A stretch of 19,500 nt of DNA, taken from contig CAUJGJ010000029.1 of the NCBI GenBank assembly GCA_963170055.1, forward strand, positions 440,701-460,200, written 5' to 3'. Each line of letters starts with the position of its first letter. The first letter of the stretch is position 1. The translations under genes were made by a program, and so were the position numbers. This stretch comes from Halisarca cf. caerulea (Eukaryota; Porifera; Demospongiae; Chondrillida; Halisarcidae). The notes beneath the pieces were generated by a model that was not told the DNA's origin, searched no databases, and was given only the letters and a program-made list of their open reading frames with translations. This document shows, in pieces, positions 10,101-17,149 of the stretch.

Positions 10101-10329
10101 GGATTCTCGGGGATTCAGATCAAGCCTCATCACCGTTGAAATTGGATCCCTAGGTCACTGGCTACCCGGAACTAGGACATCCTTACGGCAGCTCCTACGT
10201 GACATGTCTAAGTCAGCCGTGACACGCCTCCTAGATCAGGCGGCAAAGGCAGCCATAGCTGGGTCCCAAGTCATCTTCAACGCCAGACAGTTTGAAACCT
10301 GGAATGCATCTCGGCCACTACTTCAGTAA
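7162..10329 (+). CDS. Intact non-LTR retrotransposon polyprotein: RT with inserted Tudor-like module, zinc knuckle, restriction-like endonuclease
   Basis: This 1055-residue frame has no interruptions. A TGA at 7156 fixes the upstream limit and the first ATG is 7162. It would nick DNA and copy its own RNA there (target-primed reverse transcription). Residues 1-175 are basic and helical with no recognised domain. RT: motif A FLDLKNAF (350-357, D352), motif B KGVFQGDTLSPL (407-418), motif C FADDS (537-541, D539 and D540). Motifs B and C are about 120 residues apart instead of the usual 35-50. The extra piece (about 450-525: YIYAHWDEV, GWYLAKVLSLSPDGTASLYY, IRWFP, GNGKWF) resembles a Tudor/Agenet-like barrel. 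A zinc knuckle follows with C857, C860, H868 and C874. Then comes a PD-(D/E)xK-like nuclease: P935-D936, E949 in VELT, K970 and Y973, ending VEIGSLGHW. No APE or RNase H domain is seen. All key RT residues are present, so the copy could be active or recently so. Confidence 0.9.
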   Translation: MTPTDLSNSPRDIWSEIDGEFSTIIAPIHFQLASDDLQPAESASIFSSLLNDHLERYDVLPRKNPSAVQVSVIHRTRKIERIVNHLKFVKNNLRKQRKENPQAFLDACRLYNKCLKGKKKLDHDRDVRNQEKAFRSNPWHFSKKLCKEKSNQIQPKFEANEALSHFQTSFAGDSSYAHLPTWVKEVMPSPPLDEMSPFDMSAITPAIIKRILKKKPSNSSPGEDRISYHHLKNMPSTHHFLATLFTKILLKDQTAPKEWCTAKLILIHKTGDKSLPENFRPIALTSVVRKLFNKILAIRLEDFLQQNGLLNTSLQKGFLTDTNGTMEHIFAMSAIIQNAYVHGSPLSVTFLDLKNAFGSISHLLIRDMLAHIRLPPEICSFINSTYSQLTGYVVTKQWATPNFTINKGVFQGDTLSPLIFLIAFNPILAAAQSLSTLGFRIRVPLAPPADLPPVNSYIYAHWDEVDSPEPTGWYLAKVLSLSPDGTASLYYRKSRASETISLKEIRWFPTQGNGKWFVHPEEMTSTQLSAPHKVKGFADDSTIISTSTENHQEALNVVTKCCDDLALTLKPSKCVSLVYNGKKVTKTTVFKVGEGTTRNIATGPTKFLGQIIGDSPSCTTKAARNHLIGEFTRQLNNLDQSCIRGEFKLWIYKRYMVPSFHFHLAVNNITESTCNKMQATAMRKIKQWLGLTRSTTMAIIHHPNVIDIPSISELRTKAKLVFLSAINTSQDPMITELGSLLTDESFLSSQGVPDASTLLLEKARNSITSIGKRQLSNHGKKVFRQHRLEIWGSKLEQLTVQQKFLDITELEARNGVWNRIQAGLPAGQLSFLLRAGSDTLPTPLNLKRWRIQIDSRCALCSHHLPTTHHILSACPIALEQGRYTWRHDSTLNVLVKGLKTALPEARILADLPGLRAEENPPSTIPSELLVTTACPDIVVIANQEVTLVELTIPFNSPESLINAKQRKEDKPNYQLALSDLDSRGFRSSLITVEIGSLGHWLPGTRTSLRQLLRDMSKSAVTRLLDQAAKAAIAGSQVIFNARQFETWNASRPLLQ
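8506..8737 (+). other. Tudor/Agenet-like module inserted in the RT palm
   Basis: This codes for residues about 449-525 of the RT protein. Pattern: Y-I-Y-A-H-W, a short acidic loop, G-W-Y-L-A-K-V, S-P-D-G-T-A-S-L-Y-Y, then S-L-K-E-I-R-W. This is the strand pattern of small SH3-like barrels that read methylated Arg or Lys (Tudor, Agenet, SGF29). It is in frame, flanked by proline-rich linkers (PLAPPADLPP before, HPEEM after), and sits where RTs normally have a short hairpin connecting motifs B and C. The domain identity is by eye and is inference. Confidence 0.5.
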
Positions 10330-10808
10330 CTCAACACATGTAGTCTTGTATATTTGGCTCTACACATCAACATTTATAGTTTAGTCTACTTGTCTAAGTT
10401 CATTATGTATGCATGTAACACATGTACTTCAGCCCTTGCCATGCCCAGCCTCTACACAGCTCTGTTGTTTGTTCTGGAACCATGTGTCTAGGGTCCATAC
10501 TGTAATCATGTAACTTTAATTATACTTTCTAATTTCTTGACTTGTACAACTTCAATCAATAATGATTTGGTTTTCCCCCTTATTCTTCTCGCTTTTAAAC
10601 TAAACGGGCTAGCGATCACTAGGAAGGTTCTGTAGCCTTCAAACTTCATATTTCAACTCAAAATGATCACGCGGGGTGCCTTTGAGGGGTCTTGAAGCAG
10701 CTAGTGTAGCGCAGAGTGAGAATTATTTGGATAGGAAAATCCCATACTTAAGAAGAGCCCGCCACAATGAATCGGACTAACATAGACTAGGTTTGCGGTC
10801 GGCATCCG
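10330..10808 (+). other. Probable 3' untranslated region and flank of the RT gene
   Basis: No coding sequence is recognisable. T-rich stretches and CATGT repeats (ACACATGTA occurs near 10334 and 10419) follow the TAA. There is no poly(A) tail, no clear terminal repeat and no target-site duplication that I can match to the 5' side, so the 3' boundary of the element is undefined. Confidence 0.4.
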
Positions 10809-10868
10809 CCCACCTATAATAAGATTCATTGCTAGCCTCCCACCTAAAACTAGATTCATTGCTTGTTT
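10809..10868. repeat. 30-bp tandem repeat, two copies
   Basis: Two 30-bp units (10809-10838 and 10839-10868) share CCCACCTA and AGATTCATTGCT with a few substitutions between them. They lie just upstream of another two-copy repeat and may belong to the same unidentified repetitive element. Confidence 0.7.
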
Positions 10869-10918
10869 ATTGCATTCATTGCATGTAACTTGAGCTCGAC
10901 GAAGAAAAACATGTCCGC

Positions 10919-11010
10919 GAAAGGTGAATCGACTCGCCGATTTTGATGGAAGCAAGTTACAACCGAAAGGGGGATCGATTCGTCGATTTTGGTCGAAACA
11001 GACTTGCAAC
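10919..11010. repeat. 46-bp tandem repeat, two diverged copies
   Basis: The units at 10919-10964 and 10965-11010 share the pattern GAAAGG, ATCGA, TCG, CGATTTTG, then GAA-CA and ACTTGCAAC or AGTTACAAC. About three quarters of positions match. Function unknown; this may be a minisatellite inside a larger element. Confidence 0.65.
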
Positions 11011-11343
11011 TGCTATTCTGAAGTAATGATACAGTATAGTTAGAAGCGTTTTGAAGTGAGATTGATGCCTTTTGAGACACTAGCTACAAAATAATAGTGA
11101 CGGCAATGTATGGCTACGCAACACCAGTACCGTTTTGAGATTGTTCAGTTCTTCTTTCTAGCCTTTGTTTCTAAGTGGGTACATTGATTTTAGTCTGAAA
11201 GCTGCATAGTTTTAGTTTTTATCTTACAGATTGGCATGATTGTGTTCCTTCTCAACAGCAGTGGAAACCTTCTTCAATAGGCTCTATTCGAGCAACCATT
11301 ATTTCACTTTAAAGGAAAAACTGCACAAACAAACGTGTATAAA
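11011..11343. other. Gene-free stretch
   Basis: I see no gene, RNA or repeat structure here. It is moderately AT-rich and ends at the foldback element. Confidence 0.5.
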
Positions 11344-11718
11344 AACCATTCAAAAATGGTAAAAGGATGTAGGATTGACGTAGGACTGTGCAAAAAGGAT
11401 CCTCCAAAAACCCATGGAACAAGAGTAATCTGCGAAACCGGTGCAGGGCTAGGTGGGCAAAGGGCAAGACGGGCATAGGGCTAGACGAGCACTGTGCAAA
11501 TTCCTACATCCCGCAGCACATATATACCATAATACAATGTGCTGAACATGCGGGATGTAGGAATTTGCACAGTGCTCGTCTAGCCCTATGCCCGTCTTGC
11601 CCTTTGCCCACCTAGCCCTGCACCGGTTTCGCAGATTACTCTTGTTCCATGGGTTTTTGGAGGATCCTTTTTGCACAGTCCTATGTCAATCCTATATCCT
11701 TTTACCATTTTTAAATGG

Positions 11719-11720
<2 letters not shown>
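11344..11720. mobile_element. Foldback (MITE-like) element with 172-bp near-perfect arms
   Basis: The left arm 11344-11515 and right arm 11549-11720 are reverse complements without gaps and with about three mismatches, all near the outer ends. The loop (11516-11548) contains a second small hairpin, AGCACAT (11515-11521) with ATGTGCT (11537-11543). The outer ends begin AACCATT. No protein is encoded; the open frames on each strand are mirror images of the same arm. The right end abuts an AT microsatellite, which hides any TA duplication. The very low arm divergence suggests recent insertion or ongoing arm conversion. Confidence 0.9.

Positions 11721-11776
<56 letters not shown>
11721..11776. 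repeat. AT microsatellite
   Basis: About 28 AT repeats with one G interruption, directly abutting the right arm of the foldback element. It may have grown from a TA target site. Confidence 0.95.
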
Positions 11777-11828
11777 GAGTATTATTATTCAAAGTAAACA
11801 GAGTACAAGGATGCACATATATAATATT

Positions 11829-11900
11829 TAGAACAAAAAGATCACACAGTTCAACAACCAAAAATAGAACAAAAAAATCACAAAGTACAACAACCTAAAA
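11829..11900 (-). repeat. 36-bp tandem repeat in the 3' tail of a family A copy
   Basis: Two 36-bp units (11829-11864 and 11865-11900), both beginning TAGAACAAAAA on the plus strand, lie at or just past the minus-strand stop codon of the retrotransposon remnant. Read on its sense strand they end in T-run + GTTCTA, like the tail at 2060-2077. Short 3'-terminal repeats are known in several non-LTR retrotransposon clades and may guide reverse transcription. Confidence 0.65.
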
Positions 11901-12652
11901 TTGAAGTGGTATTATAGTTCTGTATGCACACACTGATTCGTTGGCACAGTTTCAAATATGCTAATGGGTCATTTGTTAATGTATGCGTACGATTAGCTAG
12001 GTCATGGAAAAAATCAAGGGCATCCTGCCCAAAAACTCCAGTAGACTCAAAAGTGATGGGCTGGAATATGTGGAATAGTTCGCCATACAGATCTCGCTTC
12101 TTGGTTGCCGCATGATTGGCCAGCAGCTCATGCTGGGATGATGACATCTGAATGTTGGATGAGGCGAAGGAGTCCCAACACTTCACATCCCAAACAAGGG
12201 CACGGCCTTTAGCCCAGGGTATGATGGTGAGGCCATCAGGTCTCTTACCATCCGACCGACATAAAGCCCATCGACCGACATCGAGCCCTTTCTGCTGACA
12301 ATGTGCTATCCAGTGTGGATAGCACATTGGCAGAAAGGGCCCGATGGACTATGTCATTCAGTGCTGTGTGTCAGGGCAATCTGCCTTGACTACTCCGGCA
12401 ACTGAGCCCATGTACTCCAGAGTGGTCCACAGCGAGGACAATCGTGCGGGACACAAAGGGTTGCTCCAAGACGAAGGCCCACTGCAGTCCAGATGGTTTC
12501 ATTTCCCATACAGAGGCCGAGTGCTGAAACCGGAGAAGAAGTAAGCCAAGCCCCTGACTCCTTCTGTTTGGATGCCAGCAATCGTGCCTTTCCTCTGGAG
12601 TCAGCTGTGGTCAGGGGTGACTCAAAGTGACCCTCAATTATGGGCAAATCCA

Positions 12653-12653
<1 letters not shown>
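11878..12653 (-). pseudogene. Decayed non-LTR retrotransposon (family A), C-terminal half
   Basis: Reading right to left: thumb/connector (SRGKARLLASKQKESGAWL, SALGLCMGNE, about 12600-12500), zinc knuckle (CVPHDCPRCG, about 12470-12440), then a disturbed segment with a hairpin (12280-12345). The restriction-like nuclease follows: DGKRPDGLTIIPW (about 12250-12211), ALVWDVKCWDSFASSN (about 12200-12150), K-rDLY-eLF, and ESTGVFGQDALDFFHDL (about 12050-12000). The frame ends at 11878. It matches the copy at 1-2020 block by block. RT motifs are absent, so this is a 5'-truncated copy, as expected of target-primed insertion, or one cut by the AT repeat at 12653. Confidence 0.8.
12280..12345. repeat. 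Snap-back hairpin inside the family A nuclease region
   Basis: The arms at 12280-12312 and 12316-12345 pair over about 30 bases (GCCCTTTCTGC, AATGTGCTATCCA) around a 3-base loop, with one 3-base gap and one mismatch. Beside it, CCATCGACCGACAT-like strings recur about 20 bases apart (12248 and 12268). The normal family A coding sequence between zinc knuckle and RPDG is replaced here, so a fold-back template switch during reverse transcription or repair is likely. Confidence 0.8.
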
Positions 12654-12787
<134 letters not shown>

Positions 12788-13297
12788 TTCTAAACTAATG
12801 CACTGTAACATCAAAGATTCTGGCGAGTTTGTATGCTTCAAACAATGGCAGTGTGATCTGTAGTGCTCTATGCTATGCCAGTGCTGGTGCAAAATGGCCC
12901 CTAAACCCAATTGCAAAAATTGGTGGATATACTGACATAGACGATGAAGGATAATATAATACAAGTGTGATTACAGTAATAACAATGATTAAGATATGCA
13001 TGGGAGCTTAAAATATATGTCATGTGAGGCCAATAAATATATCGATCAATGGTGATTTACTTAATGACAATTGTGAATGTACAAAGTAATTAAAAGTGAT
13101 CGTCTATGCTATAATAATTATTGTGTGTATACATAGCCTAAGCACAATAGACCACAAATTTCGAATGCTGGGTAGACGGATACAACTAGGATGATTTGAG
13201 TTACATGTCTTTGTGAATAAAATATGCTGTTTGGATTATAATTAATGGGTATACATATATGTAGCATACCATATGGCAAGATTCTCCATCATTATTC
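12788..13297. other. AT-rich gene-free stretch downstream of the gypsy remnant
   Basis: I see no gene. On the minus strand this follows the stop of the gypsy pol remnant, so a 3' long terminal repeat could lie here, but I found no matching copy upstream of the RT fragment and no tRNA primer site. Confidence 0.4.
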
Positions 13298-13470
13298 TCA
13301 TTTGTCAGGATACTCTTCCTTCCACTGCATTGCTGTTGGACAGGGCTCTCCTTTGGTAGACTTGTTATCATCAATTTCATCTGGGGCTTCATCCACTTCT
13401 TGGCAACCCTTTATTCGATACTTTGGTGCAATGGTCGTTTTGATTCACCCATTTATCAAACCATCCAGTA

Positions 13471-13489
13471 GGGGGGGGGGGGGGGGGGG
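13471..13489. repeat. G19 homopolymer
   Basis: Nineteen G residues lie on the plus strand (C on the coding strand) in the integrase tail, right after the GPGR codons. It reads as polyproline and most likely expanded from a short proline-codon run after the element died. It is able to form G-quadruplex structures. Confidence 0.95.
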
Positions 13490-14526
13490 CGTCCAGGACC
13501 ACTTCGTTTGTCACCATACCAGTAGCTTCCTGCTGGGAGTCCTGGGGGGCATCTGGTAACCCTGCTAGCATGAACAGCTATTGTCCCATCCTCAGGCAGG
13601 TATACCTTCTTGGCTGTAACTCCTGTCACTATCAGACTCACTATCTGATATGGACCATACCAGGACTTAGATTACTTGCACTGCTTGCTGCTTTCTTCTA
13701 CTGGAAAACGGATGAGAATCCAGTCACATATTTTGTAATCCGAGGCTTGGGATTCTGATCATAGTACTTTTTGTACTTCTTTTAAGCTTTAGTCATCACT
13801 CATTCAGCTAATTGTTGTGCCAGGGAAAGGCTACTCACTATCTCCTCTCTATAGTCACTAAAATCAGCTCGCTCAACTGGCAATTCTCGGTACAGAGTAG
13901 CATTGTTAGGTGATCTAAAAACAACCCCAAACAATAGGTAAGAGGGCTTCTCTCCTGTACTTGAGTGTAGCACTTTTTGATATGCCTATAAAACAGCTGG
14001 GAAGTGTAAATACCACTGATTTCCTAATATGAGGGCATGCTTCCTCAGAAATGCTTATAGCGTACGATTAAAGTGTTCCGTTTGGCCATCCGTTTTCTGA
14101 GTGCATACAATTGAGCTAAGGCTGCTATCTTCTTGGCTTCTTGGTCATCTGTAGGCAAACATTCTGATTGCAGATAGTCCCAAATCTGCTACAGTTCTGG
14201 ATCTTCTAGGCTGCTCTTCATGAGGAGAGTATGATGCTAGGCCGAGAAATCCTCTTACTCCTTTTGCATCGGTTGCCTGGGAGAAGTTCTTCACTGCCTC
14301 TACATGATATTGACTAGTCTGGAGTCCAGAACTTGTGATTCAATATCCAAGGCATTCAACCTCCATTTTGCCAGTTTCAACTTCAGTTTAACCTCTACAA
14401 GCCTCCTCAGTACCAACTCTAAATGACAGATATGCCATATGGTCCTCCTGCATCCTAGAAGAAATCATTATGTCATCGATATACACTGACACAAATAGAA
14501 TACTATCAGTTTTGATAGGGTTGTCA

Positions 14527-14541
14527 GGACATGATATGTCC
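14527..14541. repeat. Small perfect palindrome
   Basis: GGACAT, a 3-base loop, then ATGTCC. It lies in the decayed gypsy RT segment 36 bases from the small inverted-repeat insertion. Probably coincidental. Confidence 0.6.
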
Positions 14542-14577
14542 TATATCACATTATGATATCCATATCATGCAGACATT

Positions 14578-14688
14578 TAGTCCAGCCAGCTGTGACCCAC
14601 ATTTGTAAGCAAGAGCCAGGAGCAGAAAGGGAAACATTTCCTGCCAACGGCGCTTACGTATGAACATGGGTCGCAGCTGGCTGGACTA
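14578..14688. mobile_element. 111-bp MITE inserted in the gypsy RT
   Basis: The terminal inverted repeats begin TAGTCCAGCCAGCTG on both ends and stay similar for about 30 bases (to GTAAGC), with a short unpaired centre. The flanks are GCAGACATT on the left and GCAGACTTC on the right, consistent with an 8-base target duplication carrying one indel, as in hAT-type elements. It interrupts the gypsy RT between the LPFGQ and YIDD motifs, so it is younger than that element. It encodes nothing. Confidence 0.8.
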
Positions 14689-15026
14689 GCAGACTTCTTA
14701 CTTTTGACCAAATGGCAACCCATAGAAGAAGCACTCTACTGTACCAAATTCATTCTTGGCGAAAACCTGCACCACACAGCTAAGCAATGATACCGATATG
14801 AAAGGAAGCTGGTAATACAATATATATAAGTAACGTACTTCTACGATCAACAAAGGTTTTTAGTTGTGCATAAATCGAGGTAAGCTCGGTTTGACCATAC
14901 TATAAAAAGCACCATGACGGTGACAAATACAGTAGGAGGAGAGGGATTCCGCGGGTAAAGATGCAACTACTCTAAAATTCTGTTCTTAACTTCTAAAAAG
15001 CTTCAACTCAAGCTAGGGTAGATAGG

Positions 15027-15397
15027 AATGTATTAACCACAATAGTCTGAGACGAAACATTGCTATTTTGCCAATGTGCTATAAGGCATTTTCTCAGAAT
15101 TTCACCCTTCATCAGTAGCACTGGGCAGAGCAGTAACGGATGTTCCTTGGAAACCTTTCATCACGGGATTGGTCAAGGAAAATCCGAAACCGCTGGAATA
15201 TCTTAAACAGACATCTTCACCGAATGCCTAGACTGATGCTAAGTACTGGTTTGTTAGCAGGTCTAAAGTATCATGTATATGTATGGTTCTAGCTGCCCAG
15301 TGCTACTGTGCAGCTAAGGTGAAATTCCCAGAATAGGCCTTATAACACATTGGTAAAACAGCATTGTATTGTCTCAGACTATCGTGGTTAGTACATT
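15027..15397. mobile_element. 371-bp MITE with about 100-bp inverted arms
   Basis: The left arm 15027-15128 and right arm 15293-15397 pair with moderate divergence. Shared blocks include AATGTA, AACCAC, ATAGTCTGAGAC, CCAATGTG, TATAAGGC, GAATTTCACC and AGCACTGGGCAG. TA dinucleotides at 15031-15032 and 15392-15393 could be the target duplication (Tc1/mariner-like), but this is uncertain. The centre has no coding potential. Confidence 0.8.
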
Positions 15398-16234
15398 TTT
15401 ATGTACTTCTACAATGCCACAAGGTATCACAAGGCTTTGCAATGACCATATGGGTGTAAACAAGCATATGCATACATTGCAGGTAAGTTATGTCTGATTT
15501 GGACATAAGATAAAATGGTAAATGCACTGAAAAATAGTACTGCCTTAATTGTTGTCTGCCAGAACGAGATATACTGTACACGCAGTTGTGATATATGCTT
15601 ACACAAAAGCAAGGACATACAGTATCTATTTTGCATCTGAGTAACTTAGAGGCTTATTCAGCACTTAAAAGTTTGCCTTTGCAGACCTTTCTTCAGCCCT
15701 ACATGAAAACGCAAAGATTACAAAGTCCAGTCATAGAAATGGGTGTTATAGTATACAAAAATAGGCTAAAACTGTAGAGTGAGTATAAACTTACTAAATC
15801 AAAATTTGATTTCGCTGCTCCATTCCACAGCTTAAATATCCAAGATTATCCATATAAGAAAAAAATCTGTTCAGTCACTAAACACTGGAGATAAAATGAA
15901 TGGAACAACATACAAAGATTCCCTTTTTTGATTCCGAGGGTTGGTCATGTAGGAACAATCTGTGAAAGTTTAAAATTCAAAACTAAAACTTCCTTAACCC
16001 GAATCTCAATTGAAATATCCTTGTGGGGTCATCTTTCATATTTGTTGGATAGTTGATGCTGTCTTATTAAAAATTTAGATTAGGCAGGGTTCTACACCAG
16101 ATACCAAAATTAATAGAGATGCTTATGCATTGGTCCAATTGTAATTTATAACTGTACATCTTTTTCCAGTAGATAGTAAGGTAATTTCCTATGATAGCAT
16201 CTGCAATTTTGTTTTATGTCTAAAGTGGACATAC
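15398..16234. other. Gene-poor stretch with weak splice-like signals
   Basis: There is no recognisable gene. A GTAAGT at 15481 follows an open stretch (15405-15480), and TTTGCAG at 15678-15684 precedes another open stretch to a TAG at 15775-15777. The two joined frames match no family that I know, so I do not call a gene. The rest is AT-rich without structure. Confidence 0.4.
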
Positions 16235-16870
16235 CTTAAGGTTAAAAATGTTAGCGGGCCCTAATTTTAGCATTTGTCGTTGGCCAACATGTAGCGGGTA
16301 TTTATTTTAGCGATTTAATAGCATGTGCCAAATCTGTAGTTGGCGATTTTGGAAATGTTACCATTACCAAATGCTGAATACCCAATCCTTTTCCGATTCT
16401 TTTCTAGATCACCATTTCTAATCTTTATGTTATACCGTACTATACTGTTGCAATAGAAAGCTGCAGAAACGAAACACTGAGATCACAAAACCTTGTAGAT
16501 ACGGTTAGAAGAATCGATCTTGTTGGCAAAGAGCTTGAAGGAATCGTTATCACTTTTTAGTGAATTTAAATCGAAAATGATTATAACGTATATATTATGC
16601 TATAATCCAATCATTCTTTTAAATTTTAGATGTATTTGGTTCACTGATTGCTGTTTATTTCAATGAATTTGCGTAGATTTTGCTTCTGTTCAGAGCCACC
16701 ATTTTCTCCCATGCAGTGCACAGTACATCCATATAAATTGTACAATACAAAATATTAGTGGGTACATTTATTGGCGGGGTATAATTGTTAGCGGACACTC
16801 AAGTTAGCAAATTTGAGGCTCCTCACTAATTTCGCTAAAGTTAATACCCGCTAACATTTGTAGCCTTAAG
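16235..16870. mobile_element. 636-bp inverted-repeat element with TTAA at both ends
   Basis: CTTAAGG at 16235-16241 mirrors CCTTAAG at 16864-16870. Next to these, GGTTAAAAATGTTAGCGGG on the left matches the complement of CCCGCTAACATTTGTAGCC on the right with two mismatches. TTAA at 16236-16239 and 16866-16869 may be a piggyBac-like target duplication. The motif GTTAGCGG or TAGCGGGTA recurs at 16250, 16290, 16787 and 16846 (inverted), like subterminal transposase sites. No transposase is encoded. The family assignment is tentative because the ends start GG rather than CC. Confidence 0.7.
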
Positions 16871-16911
16871 ATAACATATCTGTGATACATATGTACAGTA
16901 CCTAGAATTGA

Positions 16912-16914
<3 letters not shown>

Positions 16915-16950
<36 letters not shown>
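16915..16950. repeat. TG microsatellite
   Basis: Eighteen TG repeats, 44 bases upstream of the candidate exon at 16995. Confidence 0.95.
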
Positions 16951-16953
<3 letters not shown>

Positions 16954-16994
16954 GGTTCTGCACATAACTTTGGTACACCTTACATATTGCATAG

Positions 16995-17090
16995 GTGTGG
17001 AAATGTAGTGCTATGTGTCTGCTTGACAATTTACTACTAGAAGATTTCACAGTACCATTTCTTCACCCAGTTGATGAAGTTGAATACCCT
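16995..17090 (+). CDS. Candidate host-gene exon (96 bp, 32 codons)
   Basis: An open frame lies exactly between a TTGCATAG acceptor (ends 16994) and a consensus GTAAGT donor (17091-17096). It encodes VWKCSAMCLLDNLLL then EDFTVPFLHPVDEVEYP. The string PFLHPVDEVEYP recalls the ZA loop of bromodomains (PF-x-PVD-xx-YP), but the next exon does not continue a bromodomain, so function is unknown. Its length is a multiple of three. It could be a chance open stretch; upstream and downstream exons are not identified. Confidence 0.3.
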
Positions 17091-17149
17091 GTAAGTGAAT
17101 ATTACAATGATTTTTATTATTGTGTCTGTGTTATGTCATGTGTTGTCAG

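Larger units (their letters stand above)
13298..14775 (-). pseudogene. Decayed Ty3/gypsy retrotransposon pol (RT and integrase fragments)
   Basis: Reading right to left across broken frames: an RT piece (NEFGTVECFFYGLPFGQ, about 14760-14710), then a 111-bp insertion. Next is the RT active-site strand (VSVYIDDIMISSRMQEDHM, about 14500-14440, with the Y-x-DD catalytic pair intact) and the connector (VEAVKNFSQA, RGFLGLASYSPHEE, about 14310-14215). The integrase C-terminal half follows (TDGQTEHFNRTL, about 14090-14055; LPVERADFSDYREEI, about 13890-13845). The tail comes next (VTAKKVYLPEDGTIAVHAS, SYWYGDKRSGPGR, about 13620-13490) and an acidic end (VDEAPDEIDDN) with TGA at 13300-13298. RNase H and the integrase catalytic core are missing between about 14215 and 14100. 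No LTRs identified. Confidence 0.8.

Noticed and set aside
10809..11010. Possible CRISPR-like array
   Set aside because: Only two diverged copies per unit, tandem without spacers, and the genome is eukaryotic.
10700..11080. Minus-strand frames of 102 and 74 codons as a gene
   Set aside because: Their internal repeats come from the 30-bp and 46-bp DNA repeats; no domain or conserved pattern is seen.
11388..11676. Two 75-codon frames with the same N-terminus on opposite strands
   Set aside because: They are the two arms of the foldback element read inward; the identity reflects the palindrome and not a gene pair.
11586..11861. Frames rich in Tyr-Ile repeats near 11.7 and 12.7 kb
   Set aside because: Translations of AT microsatellites.
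12788..15026. Long terminal repeats of the gypsy element
   Set aside because: I looked for matching sequence on both sides of the pol remnant and for TG...CA ends and found none that I could support.
16995..17090. Bromodomain assignment for PFLHPVDEVEYP
   Set aside because: The next in-phase candidate exon does not continue with the DYY-x-VI-xx-PMDL pattern, so the resemblance is too short to name a domain.
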